17,601 bases of DNA from Phycisphaerales bacterium (GCA_011048645.1 DSDR01000004.1:1-17601); one strand, 5' to 3'; positions 8,796-16,238 are shown, numbered from the stretch's first letter. A program made the numbers and translations. Notes: generated from the sequence alone by a model not told the origin.

Positions 8796-9890
8796 TCATT
8801 CCTTTCGCGTTGCACAAGCCGCCGGACGGTTTATCTGCATCGACTCAACAATCTCAAGAATCTCCGTATCCAGCGGATACCAGCCGCCGCCCCGACCGAA
8901 AAACTCCACCGGCACGCTGCATTCGGTCGCCAGTCGTACATCCTCGACAAACTGTCCGCAACTCATTTCGACAACCAAAATCCGACGGGCATCGGCGGCC
9001 GCACGCTGCATCGCCGCCTTCGGAAACGGCCACAGCGTAATCGGTCGAATCAGCCCGGCCCGGATGCCCTTTTGCCGAGCACGGCGCACCGCGCCTTTGG
9101 CAATGCGTCCGCTCATCCCATAGGCGGCGATCAGAATCTCGGCGTCTTCGGTTTCGTATTCCTCGCAGAGCGACAATTCCCGCTCAATCCGTCGATATTT
9201 TTCCTGCAAGTGGTCGTTGTGGGTAACCAAACCGTCAGGCGGGTTCAGAATCAGCGTCTTAACCACGCGCGAAGCGCGCCCCGCACAACCGGTCAGAGCA
9301 AAGTCTTTAGCGGGAAGTTCGGCAATCGGCCGATAGGGTCTTAACTCCAGCGGCTCGGCAATCTGACCCAGAATGCCGTCGCCCAGAATCATCACCGGAT
9401 TGCGATACAGATCCGCCCAGTCAAACGCATGCATCGTCAGGTCGTACAATTCCTGCACATACGCCGGCGCCAGTACGATCAGCCGATAATCGCCGTGTCC
9501 GCCGCCTTTGACCGCCTGAAAATAATCCCCCTGGGAAGCGCGGATATTGCCCAAGCCCGGCCCGCCGCGCTGCACATTGGCGATGACGCACGGAAGCTCG
9601 GCCGCGGCGATATAGCTGATGCCCTCTTGCTTGAGGCTGATTCCCGGCGACGAGGAGCTGGTCATACTCCGCGCCCCGGCCGCGGCTGAGCCGAAGATCA
9701 TATTGATCGCGGCCACCTCACTCTCGGCCTGCACGAAGACCCCCCCGGCCTGCGGCAGACGCCACGAAAAGTATTCGGGCACCTCATTTTGAGGCGTGAT
9801 CGGATACCCCGCGAAAAACCGACAGCCCGCCTCAACGGCCGCGGCGGCCATCGCCTCATTGCCTTTCAAAAGAACTTTCTGTCCCATCAT
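8796..9890 (-). CDS. vorB: 2-oxoacid:ferredoxin oxidoreductase, alpha subunit (VorB-like)
   Basis: 364 residues. The N-terminal pyrimidine-binding domain shows GYPITPQNE (28-36), QAESEVAAINM (54-64), TSSSSPGISLKQEG (77-90) and RGGPGLGNI (108-116), a pattern I associate with proteins annotated as 3-methyl-2-oxobutanoate (2-ketoisovalerate) dehydrogenase subunit VorB. The close relative KorA, for 2-oxoglutarate, is the main alternative. The C-terminal part (about 250-350) is the transketolase-C-like domain. Expected product is an acyl-CoA such as isobutyryl-CoA, with reduced ferredoxin. It starts with tandem ATGs (9890 and 9887) overlapping the TGA stop of the ferredoxin gene. Its own stop is 2 nt before the beta start, so the genes are one operon. 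Specificity is inferred from sequence resemblance only. Confidence 0.88.
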   Translation of the reverse strand: MMGQKVLLKGNEAMAAAAVEAGCRFFAGYPITPQNEVPEYFSWRLPQAGGVFVQAESEVAAINMIFGSAAAGARSMTSSSSPGISLKQEGISYIAAAELPCVIANVQRGGPGLGNIRASQGDYFQAVKGGGHGDYRLIVLAPAYVQELYDLTMHAFDWADLYRNPVMILGDGILGQIAEPLELRPYRPIAELPAKDFALTGCAGRASRVVKTLILNPPDGLVTHNDHLQEKYRRIERELSLCEEYETEDAEILIAAYGMSGRIAKGAVRRARQKGIRAGLIRPITLWPFPKAAMQRAAADARRILVVEMSCGQFVEDVRLATECSVPVEFFGRGGGWYPLDTEILEIVESMQINRPAACATRKE

Positions 9891-10120
9891 CGTTTCGCCG
9901 TTTTACTGCGATGGATCGCGATGGCTGTATCCGGACACATCCGATAGCATAATCCGCAACCCGTACACCGATCCGCATCAATCAATTCCGCATAGGGATG
10001 GCCCTGCTGATTCAGTATATCCGACATACGGATATTCTGATGCGGACAAAAAATCACACACAACCCGCATCCCTTGCAACGATCACTGTCAAATTCTATA
10101 ACTGCTTTATGATCAGCCAT
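9887..10120 (-). CDS. 2x[4Fe-4S] ferredoxin subunit of the 2-oxoacid oxidoreductase
   Basis: 77 residues from ATG 10120. Two bacterial-ferredoxin motifs hold the clusters: C15, C18, C21, C25 and C52, C55, C58, C62 (CxxCxxCxxxCP twice). It is the delta subunit (KorD/PorD/VorD type), passing electrons from the TPP site to external ferredoxin. It is the first gene of the operon. ATG 10120 is chosen because GGGG lies about 7 nt upstream; an in-frame ATG at 10150 would fall at the predicted transcription start of the promoter at 10156-10184. The stop overlaps the start of the alpha gene (ATGA). Confidence 0.95.
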   Translation of the reverse strand: MADHKAVIEFDSDRCKGCGLCVIFCPHQNIRMSDILNQQGHPYAELIDADRCTGCGLCYRMCPDTAIAIHRSKTAKR

Positions 10121-10155
10121 AACAGGCCCCTTTCTCTGATTACATACCATAAAAC

Positions 10156-10184
10156 ATCATACCCCCGCCCCGAAACCACGTCAA
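10156..10184 (-). promoter_or_regulatory. Promoter of the 2-oxoacid:ferredoxin oxidoreductase operon
   Basis: Minus strand TTGACG (5/6) - 17 nt - TATGAT (5/6). The GC-rich spacer has runs of G. The predicted start is near 10149, leaving a leader of about 28 nt before ATG 10120. It is divergent from the plus-strand promoter at 10248. Confidence 0.72.
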
Positions 10185-10247
10185 ATAAATAAATACCCCC
10201 GCATCACCAACCGGTTTTAAGAAAAAAACGGTAAAAAACAAAAAAAC

Positions 10248-10276
10248 TTGACAATTGGGCGTGTTATAGGTATAGT
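10248..10276 (+). promoter_or_regulatory. Near-consensus sigma70-type promoter of the small dockerin-like protein gene
   Basis: Plus strand TTGACA (6/6) - exactly 17 nt - TATAGT (5/6). Start expected near 10283, which gives a leader of about 160 nt before ATG 10442. It is the best promoter match in the window, and lies in an AT-rich stretch. Confidence 0.78.
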
Positions 10277-10329
10277 GGAATATACAAAAAGGAGAAAATA
10301 GGCACATTATCAACACATATTTGCGTTCT

Positions 10330-10393
10330 TTGACATATCCATCAATATATTCGACAAGATTGATCGACAACACGACATAACACGTATTTGACA
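10330..10393 (+). repeat. Repeats in the AT-rich leader of the small dockerin-like protein gene
   Basis: Within the predicted leader: inverted repeat ATCAAT (10341-10346) / ATTGAT (10359-10364) with a 12-nt spacer; direct repeat TCGACAA at 10351-10357 and 10364-10370; and two further TTGACA hexamers at 10330 and 10388 that lack a good -10. They could be regulator sites or secondary start signals; no known riboswitch was recognised. Confidence 0.35.
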
Positions 10394-10441
10394 GACATTC
10401 AAGTAAGACAAAATGTGAATTGTGTATCTGGAGGTGATGAA

Positions 10442-11323
10442 ATGAAATGCTATGCTATTGCGATGGGATTGATCCTGTGTTGCTGCTCGCTCAGTGCGGA
10501 TCGAATCACGTTTTTTGCGACCGACTTCGATGATCTGGCGCCGGGGCCAACGCAGCACCATCCAGGCGACGAGGCACAGGACGGATGGTATTACGGAACA
10601 CGACCCGACTTCGACCAAATTCAGCAAGACATCGTCGTGGATGGACAGGCATTGCGACTGTTCATTGACGCCGACGACACTGAAGGAGCACAAACCAACG
10701 TTCTGCGACCAATCGAACCGCCGGATTTGTCCCGATCTCCGGTGGTTACCCTCGAAGCCGATTTTTACGCCGCGACGAGTGATCCGGAAGCGAAAAATGA
10801 GTATCAGGCCGCACTGGAAATCGTCGGCGGCCCGCATCCGGGTTTCGTCATTTTGGGCTTTGGTCTTTCCAGCGGCAATGGAACTGCCAAAAATATCCGA
10901 AACGTCGATGTCGGCTTGGCCTGTTTTAACGGGCTGGACAACAACGTCCCCGTACCGCTGACAGTCGGCCAGACACTCGAATGGGAAACATGGCATCATA
11001 TCAAACTGGTCATTGATCAGCGGGCCGACCGTTACGTTTCTCTGACCGTCAATGATGAAACGCAGACACTCAGCGAGTACGCCCTGCCGCGATCATTTGA
11101 TTGGGACACGCAGGAATGGAAACGCGGACAGCGAATCGAGCAGATCCAGACCGCCATCAGGGCCTACCATTGGGCCAACGAGGCCTCGACGGATGACATC
11201 TATTGGGACAACCTCGAATTGTATGGACAATGCCCGCTCATAGCGGATTTGTCCGGCGACTGCGTCGTGGATTTGCACGATTTGGCGCTTTTCGCGGCCG
11301 AATGGCTGATGGGTACCGAATAA
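10442..11323 (+). CDS. Secreted ConA-like protein with dockerin-like C-terminus, function unknown
   Basis: 293 residues from ATG 10442, which has a perfect GGAGG 7 nt upstream (an in-frame ATG at 10388 lacks one). The signal peptide is about 1-19 (cysteine-rich core ILCCCSLSA). Residues 21-262 look like an all-beta, ConA/LamG-like jelly roll: alternating beta strands and a late segment W-H-H-I-K-L-V-I-D (184-192), the usual LamG-like 'WHH.....D' feature. No catalytic motif was recognised. The C-terminus has one dockerin-like calcium loop (D269, D273, D277, D280) followed by LALFAAEWL. It may be a carbohydrate-binding or surface-attached protein. Its own strong promoter and the GH neighbours suggest a glycan-related role; this is inference. 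Confidence 0.82.
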   Translation: MKCYAIAMGLILCCCSLSADRITFFATDFDDLAPGPTQHHPGDEAQDGWYYGTRPDFDQIQQDIVVDGQALRLFIDADDTEGAQTNVLRPIEPPDLSRSPVVTLEADFYAATSDPEAKNEYQAALEIVGGPHPGFVILGFGLSSGNGTAKNIRNVDVGLACFNGLDNNVPVPLTVGQTLEWETWHHIKLVIDQRADRYVSLTVNDETQTLSEYALPRSFDWDTQEWKRGQRIEQIQTAIRAYHWANEASTDDIYWDNLELYGQCPLIADLSGDCVVDLHDLALFAAEWLMGTE

Positions 11324-11359
11324 AAAACAAGACGCGGTGTGTTTCTCAACGCCGACGGA

Positions 11360-12217
11360 TCAATCCGCCGACTCCGGTTCGACAAAAGGTTTGGGCGTGT
11401 AGGCAACCTGTCCATCCTCGGTATAAAGCTGCCAGACCCGAACATAGTCCACACGAAATTCATCCGGCAGTTCGGCTTGGGTAATATCGCCGCCCCAATC
11501 ACCGATTTCCGAAGAGATTTTCAAATACACCGGCACCTGAGCCACCCCGCCGGCGCGGGTGCGCCACGTCTCTTTGCCGTCCACATAAAACACATATTCA
11601 TCCGGCGTCCATAACAGACCGAAGGTATGAAACCCCTCCATCACGCCGGGCACGCTCGCACGGTGACCGGCGCTTTTGTGATCCTGGCCGTAGCCGTCCC
11701 AGTGCAGGGCGTGCTGAACGTCATCATCCAGTGTATTTTTTTCGAAAATATCCAGTTCCGCTCCATCCATCGCCCCGAACCGTGTTGAGCTGATGTTCCC
11801 CGGCGGCGCGGGCATCGCCCAGAACGCCGACCAGAATCCCGGCTGGCTCTGCATCTCAGCGCGAATCTCATAATAGCCGAACCGCTGGGTAAAGGTCTTC
11901 TGTGTCTCGATACAGGCGGTGTCATGCCAGCCCTGGCGTTCCGTACTCGTGCGGGTAATAACCCGAAGCAGCCCATCCCCATCCAGAACAGCGCACTCTC
12001 GATGCCAAAAATTGTTCTTTCGCGGCGTCCGGTTGTGGTGCCGAACCGTCCACAGATTCGGATCGATGACCGTCCCTTCAAATTCATCCACAAAGGTCAG
12101 TTTCCACACATTGCCCTCGCTCGGCGTCACAGGCGGCACGATGGCCTTCTTCGCCTCAGTTTGCCCAAATGCCTGAATCCCTACAAGCATCAATATCATT
12201 GTAAAAGACGCTGTCAT
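11360..12217 (-). CDS. Secreted GH16 family endo-glycanase
   Basis: 285 residues from ATG 12217 (AGGA about 8 nt upstream; an in-frame ATG at 12298 lies before the predicted transcript start at about 12279). The signal peptide is about 1-18 (MILMLVGIQAFG). Residues 38-263 form the GH16 beta-jelly roll: LTFVDEF at 40-46, GFWSAFWAMP at 127-136, and the catalytic motif ELDIFE at 154-159, with E154 nucleophile, D156 and E159 acid/base. This ExDxxE form with the extra residue is the laminarinase/agarase/carrageenase type, not the ExDxE lichenase type. The enzyme should cut an internal beta-1,3 or beta-1,4 linkage in a beta-glucan or galactan; the substrate cannot be decided here. It converges with the small dockerin-like gene and diverges from the aldo/keto reductase gene. 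It lacks any extra binding or dockerin-like module. Confidence 0.92.
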   Translation of the reverse strand: MTASFTMILMLVGIQAFGQTEAKKAIVPPVTPSEGNVWKLTFVDEFEGTVIDPNLWTVRHHNRTPRKNNFWHRECAVLDGDGLLRVITRTSTERQGWHDTACIETQKTFTQRFGYYEIRAEMQSQPGFWSAFWAMPAPPGNISSTRFGAMDGAELDIFEKNTLDDDVQHALHWDGYGQDHKSAGHRASVPGVMEGFHTFGLLWTPDEYVFYVDGKETWRTRAGGVAQVPVYLKISSEIGDWGGDITQAELPDEFRVDYVRVWQLYTEDGQVAYTPKPFVEPESAD

Positions 12218-12285
12218 TGAACGGTCCTTTCCAAGCTCAAAATATGGTTTTACAACATCGATAACCATTGATCTCAACAGCAATG

Positions 12286-12314
12286 ATGGTACACCCACGC
12301 CCCATCGGCGTCAA
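12286..12314 (-). promoter_or_regulatory. Candidate promoter of the GH16 gene
   Basis: Minus strand TTGACG (5/6) - 17 nt - TACCAT (4/6), giving a start near 12279 and a leader of about 60 nt. The -35 and the GC-rich spacer resemble the promoter at 10156-10184. Confidence 0.55.
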
Positions 12315-12368
12315 GAATCCTCTGAAAACACCGGCGGCGGAAAACAAGAAAGATGAACGGATTGACGG

Positions 12369-12397
12369 TTGTATCGTAAAAGACAAGTCGTTATACT
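12369..12397 (+). promoter_or_regulatory. Candidate promoter of the aldo/keto reductase gene
   Basis: Plus strand TTGTAT (3/6) - 17 nt - TATACT (5/6), predicted start near 12404 and leader about 30 nt. It is divergent from the GH16 promoter, with about 55 bp between the two -35 boxes. Confidence 0.45.
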
Positions 12398-12434
12398 GAT
12401 GGCCAACGAACACACAAAATCCGGAGAACACATT

Positions 12435-13418
12435 ATGACCATTGGACGTCGTCAATTCATCAAAGGATCCGTCGCGGGTCTGGGAACCGCTTTGCTCGGT
12501 TGCCATTCAGACCCCTCATCCAATGCCTCGCCAAAACAACCGACTCATTTCGAACCCGACGAGATTGTCGCGCTGGGCAATACAGGCGTGAAAACCTCGC
12601 GTGTGGGTATCGGCACGGGAATGCGCGGCTTTAATCGTCAGTCCAACCAGACCCGCGCCGGTCAGGAGCACTTTACCGCCCTGATCCGCGGCAGCCTGGA
12701 TCGCGGCATCCGACTCATCGACAGCGCCGACTTGTACGGCTCGCATCCCTTTTTGGCAAACGCCTTGCGGGGCGTGCCGCGCGATGATTATTGTCTGGTC
12801 TCCAAAATCTGGTATATGCCCCGCGGCCTGCCGGAGCCGGAACGCCCCGACGCCGATGTCGTGGTTCAACGCTTTCTCGACGAACTGAAAACCGACCATA
12901 TCGACATCCTGCAGATTCATTGTATGACCGCACCCGACTGGACCGAGCGGATGCAGGAACAAATGGCGATCCTGGACAACCTCAAGAAAAAAGGACTCAT
13001 TCGCACGCACGGCGTGTCCTGCCATTCTCTGGCGGCGCTGGATGCGGCGGCCGAACACCCCTGGGTCGATTGCATCCACGCCCGGATCAATCCCTACGGC
13101 CAATCGATGGATGATACCCCGGACAAGGTCGTCCCCGTCCTCCAAAAAGCCCACGCCAACGGCAAAGGCGTCATCGGGATGAAGATGATCGGCGAAGGGC
13201 GATTTCGCGACAGCGACCAGCGGCGCAATCACACGCTCGACTATGTGCTGAATCTGGGTTGCGTCGATTCGGTCATTGTCGGTTTTGAAACCCTCAATGA
13301 AATCGACGATTTCGTCGCGCGCGTTCACCACACCCCCCGCCGACCGACGCCGCTGGAGGCAGAGGCGGTAGAAACAGCCGCGGTCAGTCCCTCGCAGCTT
13401 GACCGTCAATTAGCCTGA
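12435..13418 (+). CDS. Tat-exported aldo/keto reductase, probable lipoprotein
   Basis: 327 residues from ATG 12435 (GGAG 8 nt upstream). The N-terminus MTIGRRQFIKG is a twin-arginine signal with a hydrophobic stretch ending in a lipobox LLGC (C23), so the protein is probably exported folded and lipid-anchored. The rest is an aldo/keto reductase TIM barrel: the catalytic tetrad corresponds to D96, Y101 (DSADLYGS), K124 and H162 (QIHCMT). Known family members reduce or oxidise sugar-like carbonyls with NAD(P); how an exported one obtains cofactor is not visible, unless it binds cofactor tightly before export. It sits between GH16 and GH43 enzymes, which suggests oxidation or reduction of released sugars (inference). 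It converges with the GH43 gene, 25 bp apart. Confidence 0.9.
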   Translation: MTIGRRQFIKGSVAGLGTALLGCHSDPSSNASPKQPTHFEPDEIVALGNTGVKTSRVGIGTGMRGFNRQSNQTRAGQEHFTALIRGSLDRGIRLIDSADLYGSHPFLANALRGVPRDDYCLVSKIWYMPRGLPEPERPDADVVVQRFLDELKTDHIDILQIHCMTAPDWTERMQEQMAILDNLKKKGLIRTHGVSCHSLAALDAAAEHPWVDCIHARINPYGQSMDDTPDKVVPVLQKAHANGKGVIGMKMIGEGRFRDSDQRRNHTLDYVLNLGCVDSVIVGFETLNEIDDFVARVHHTPRRPTPLEAEAVETAAVSPSQLDRQLA

Positions 13419-13443
13419 TCATACAGATACAGGGGCGGCGCCG

Positions 13444-15267
13444 TCATTTCAGCGAGGCCGCCTCAAACACATCCACCGGCTGAATCGTGCCGTCCGGGTT
13501 GAACCGCATCGGCGAAATACACGTTTCCCGCTTGTACCCGGACCCGTCCGGAATGGCAAACCGATGGTATGCGATAAACCATTTGTCCTCGCCGGGAACC
13601 TGAACCACGGAGTGATGGCCGGCGCCTTGAACCATCCCTTTGGCCTTGAGAACAGGGTTCTCGGCGGCCTTCCTGAACGGCCCCATCGGTGAATCGGACA
13701 TCCCGTAAGCGACACTGTAGCGCGGGTCGCGCGTATCAAACTCGGACCACATCAAATAATAAATGCCGTTTCGCTTAATCACAAACGCCCCTTCGTTATA
13801 ACCGGGAGGCGTAATTCTTCGCACGCCTTCAGGATCAAACGAAATCATATCGTCGTTCAGCTTCACCACCCAGCAATGGCCCTGGCCCCAATACAGATAG
13901 GCCGAGCCGTCATCGTCGATAAAGACCATCGGGTCAATCGCCTGACCGGACCATCGGCCCTTCGGTACCAGCGGCTCGCCCAGCGGATCGACAAACGGGC
14001 CGTGCGGTGTATCCGAGACTGCCACACCGATGTTTTGAGCCGAGGAGGTGTAGAAATAGTACTTGCTGTTTTTGGTTGCAATCGCCGGCGCCCAGGCGTT
14101 GCGATTGGCCCATTTCACATCCACGCCCAGACGCAGAATCACGCCGTGATTTTGCCAGTGCACCAGATCGGTCGAGGACATACAGCTAAACGACGTCGAG
14201 GCCCAGCCCTCAGTGCCGTCGGTCGTCGGATAAATATAGTACCGGTCGCCGAAGACCGCAATATGCGGATCGGCGTGATACCCCGGCAGCACCGGCGGCG
14301 GAGGCAGAAGAAATTGTCGGGCGCTCAAGCCCTCCGCAACACGACGCGGAATCGCCAGCACCGTGCCGTGCCGCTGGCCGCGAACCGTCCGAACCTGATC
14401 GCTGATGTCCGTCCAGGTCTTGAAATCCCGTGTCTTCATCGCGCCGTAACGACCGCTGCCGTAGTAATCGACATACATCACAAACGCATCGTCGATGCGG
14501 GCGACGGTCGGCCCTTCGGCGCGCGCCGTCAGCGCCGGCTCTTCGAGTAGTGCATACGGCCCGCGCGGATCGTCGGCCGTGGCCTGATAAATCGGCCCCC
14601 AAATCCCGCGCTGCTGCATATCGCCTTCCTTGATCGTCAGAATAAACCGCCCGTTGTGCTCAATGAGCGTCGCATCAATGTTGTCAAAGCCGGGATCAAA
14701 CAGAACTTTCGGCTCGCTGAAGGTCTCAAAATCCGTCGTGGCCACATAATACGGTCGATTGTTCATTCGGTGCTCGGAGACCGTTTCCGCAAAACGCCCC
14801 TCAACATCGGATGACCAGAGGATCATATACTCGCCGCGCTTTTCATCGTAGAACAATTCGGGCGCCCAGCAGTTGCGCGCGCCGGGAACCTCTTCCATCA
14901 GCGGCAGATAACGTTGCTGCGACCAGTTGACCAGATCGCGCGAATGGGCGTAGCCAATCCCTTTGTCGCGCCAGCCGGTCGTCCAGACCATATGAAACAG
15001 ACCGTCGGGACCGATCAGGATATGCGGATCACGCATCAGACGACTGCCGACCTGCGGCTCAAGAAAAATCCCGTCCAGCTCCGTCCATTCATATCCATCC
15101 TCACTCACGGACAGATGCAATCCGTCGCCGTCGCCGCGAAACGACGTAAACAGATAAACCGTATCGGCGCCAAAAGACGCCGCGACAAACATCAACACCA
15201 TCAATAACGGCATAAATAACGTCTTTACGGCTGAGAAACGGGATTCTGCTTTTGGATATTCGGCCAT
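13444..15267 (-). CDS. Secreted tandem GH43 glycoside hydrolase (two five-bladed propellers)
   Basis: 607 residues from ATG 15267 (AAAGGA 6 nt upstream; in-frame ATG 15312 falls at the predicted transcription start). The signal region is about 14-33 (hydrophobic LFMPLLMVLMFVAASFGA). Two GH43-type beta-propellers follow, about 35-318 and 325-600. Each keeps the three GH43 carboxylates: D80 (RDPHI), D198 (IDATL), E251 (EGPTV) in the first, and D333 (ADPHI), D445 (IDPMV), E492 (NEGAF) in the second. GH43 enzymes are inverting alpha-L-arabinofuranosidases, endo-arabinanases, beta-xylosidases or exo-galactanases; the substrate here is not decided. Both sites appear intact, so it may be bifunctional. 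It has its own promoter at 15319-15346. No binding module or dockerin-like end. Confidence 0.92.
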   Translation of the reverse strand: MAEYPKAESRFSAVKTLFMPLLMVLMFVAASFGADTVYLFTSFRGDGDGLHLSVSEDGYEWTELDGIFLEPQVGSRLMRDPHILIGPDGLFHMVWTTGWRDKGIGYAHSRDLVNWSQQRYLPLMEEVPGARNCWAPELFYDEKRGEYMILWSSDVEGRFAETVSEHRMNNRPYYVATTDFETFSEPKVLFDPGFDNIDATLIEHNGRFILTIKEGDMQQRGIWGPIYQATADDPRGPYALLEEPALTARAEGPTVARIDDAFVMYVDYYGSGRYGAMKTRDFKTWTDISDQVRTVRGQRHGTVLAIPRRVAEGLSARQFLLPPPPVLPGYHADPHIAVFGDRYYIYPTTDGTEGWASTSFSCMSSTDLVHWQNHGVILRLGVDVKWANRNAWAPAIATKNSKYYFYTSSAQNIGVAVSDTPHGPFVDPLGEPLVPKGRWSGQAIDPMVFIDDDGSAYLYWGQGHCWVVKLNDDMISFDPEGVRRITPPGYNEGAFVIKRNGIYYLMWSEFDTRDPRYSVAYGMSDSPMGPFRKAAENPVLKAKGMVQGAGHHSVVQVPGEDKWFIAYHRFAIPDGSGYKRETCISPMRFNPDGTIQPVDVFEAASLK

Positions 15268-15318
15268 CATCTGTCCTTTGTCTTGAGCGTTCACAAACAA
15301 TAAAACGTTCAACTAAGG

Positions 15319-15346
15319 TTAATATGAAACTCATTCGTTCTGTCAA
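15319..15346 (-). promoter_or_regulatory. Candidate promoter of the tandem GH43 gene
   Basis: Minus strand TTGACA (6/6) - 16 nt - TATTAA (4/6). Start near 15312, leader about 45 nt. Confidence 0.6.
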
Positions 15347-15481
15347 GCGTTTTAGCCCCTTTCATTTTAACGAACGACAAAGCGCCCTGCTTCTGAGGTT
15401 AAATAGAAGGTCTCCCCCTTGCAATGCGCAAAAAACAACCCGCACACCGAACGCCATCAACCCCTGATGCCCGCCGCTGTG

Positions 15482-15545
15482 CAGGTTGCCGTGATTAACC
15501 TGTACACACTCTCATCCGTTGTCCAGCCATCGACGCGCCGGACAA
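15482..15545. other. Two hairpins downstream of the PEP-CTERM gene
   Basis: The first is a 9-bp stem (one G-U on the minus strand) TTGTCCGGC / GCTGGACAA with a 9-nt loop at 15519-15545, about 30 nt after the PEP-CTERM stop. The second is CAGGTT / AACCTG with a 9-nt loop at 15482-15502. Neither is followed by a T run on either strand, so they are not classic intrinsic terminators; they could mark a 3' end or protect an mRNA end. Confidence 0.4.
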
Positions 15546-15573
15546 ATACAACATTGTACGACATCTATTTCTA

Positions 15574-16173
15574 CTAATGCAAGACGCTTTTTCGCGTGCG
15601 AATCAACAACACCGCGCCCAGTCCCAGAATCGCCAGCGTCGCCGGTTCGGGAATACAAACCGTCTCAATGCAGATGCTGTCAATCGCCGCGTTTTGGAAC
15701 GTATCGCCCAACAACGTGATCGTAATCGTCTCTGACAGAGGATTCGGCTCAATCCGCCAGGCATCGCGCAAAACGTACCAACCCGACGAAGCCTGCTCTT
15801 CAATGTCGCGACTGGTCAGTGTAAACGGCGCACCGGAAGGATCCACAATGCTCGTGTCCCCCAGTTCACCCTGAAAAACCATCACAATTTTGACTTCTTT
15901 GTAGGGACCCGCTTCCGGACGATTGGGAACGTCGATGACGACCTGGAAACCCTGCCCTTCCCAATAACCGCCCGAATTCCACGCAACGCCCTGACCGGAT
16001 ACATCCACAATGTCGGCGGCCGGATCGCCGAACGGATTCCACTTGGTTTGAAAATCCGGCTCAATGAGTTCGGTGTCAAACTGCCAGCACTGAAACGTGT
16101 AACCGGGATGAACAGCGGCGCTTGCGGTCGCGGCGACCAACGACAGGACCAAAAGACCCATTACGTTTTTCAT
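15574..16173 (-). CDS. PEP-CTERM sorting domain protein, function unknown
   Basis: 199 residues. Signal peptide about 1-19 (MKNVMGLLVLSLVAATASA). The C-terminus is a PEP-CTERM anchor: IPEPATLA (174-181), a hydrophobic helix to about 191, then the basic tail RTRK (192-195). This kind of end is recognised by an exosortase (EpsH/XrtA type) and removed during surface sorting. The middle part (20-170) is beta-rich, with W66-GGYW-like aromatic segments and no motif I recognise; a carbohydrate-binding-like fold is possible. ATG 16173 has GGAG 8 nt upstream and overlaps the stop of a possible 8-codon leader ORF. No exosortase gene is in the window. The upstream region is unusually rich in inverted repeats. 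Confidence 0.9.
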   Translation of the reverse strand: MKNVMGLLVLSLVAATASAAVHPGYTFQCWQFDTELIEPDFQTKWNPFGDPAADIVDVSGQGVAWNSGGYWEGQGFQVVIDVPNRPEAGPYKEVKIVMVFQGELGDTSIVDPSGAPFTLTSRDIEEQASSGWYVLRDAWRIEPNPLSETITITLLGDTFQNAAIDSICIETVCIPEPATLAILGLGAVLLIRTRKSVLH

Positions 16174-16196
16174 CGTGTTTCTCCTCTAAAATCCAT
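16170..16196 (-). CDS. Possible 8-codon leader ORF coupled to the PEP-CTERM gene
   Basis: ATG 16196 starts MDFRGETR and its TGA (16172-16170) overlaps the ATG of the PEP-CTERM gene as ATGA. GAGGAG lies 8 nt before this ATG, a strong ribosome site, so the leader has two Shine-Dalgarno sequences in a row. It may be a translation-coupling minigene or chance. Confidence 0.35.
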   Translation of the reverse strand: MDFRGETR

Positions 16197-16207
16197 TGTT
16201 TTCTCTC

Positions 16208-16225
16208 CTCACGACTCTCCGTGAG
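16208..16225 (-). repeat. Short hairpin CTCACG/CGTGAG in the PEP-CTERM leader
   Basis: Perfect 6-bp inverted repeat with a 6-nt loop, directly upstream of the leader-ORF Shine-Dalgarno site (the right arm on the minus strand runs into GTGAGGAG). It could influence access of ribosomes. Confidence 0.45.
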
Positions 16226-16238
16226 CCGTTATAAGGCA

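Noticed and set aside
10151..10373. Minus-strand 77-codon frame (10140-10373) between the two promoters
   Set aside because: It spans both divergent promoters, has no ribosome site and overlaps the start of the ferredoxin gene; probably non-coding AT-rich DNA.
10388..10441. In-frame extension of the small dockerin-like protein from ATG 10388
   Set aside because: It would put 18 polar residues before the signal peptide and has no Shine-Dalgarno sequence, whereas ATG 10442 has GGAGG at 7 nt.
12516..13409. 297-codon open frame on the minus strand
   Set aside because: It is antisense to the aldo/keto reductase, which has its catalytic tetrad, Tat signal and ribosome site; the mirror frame has none.
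15482..15545. Intrinsic terminator of the PEP-CTERM gene
   Set aside because: The stems are good but no T run follows on either strand, so I list them only as hairpins.
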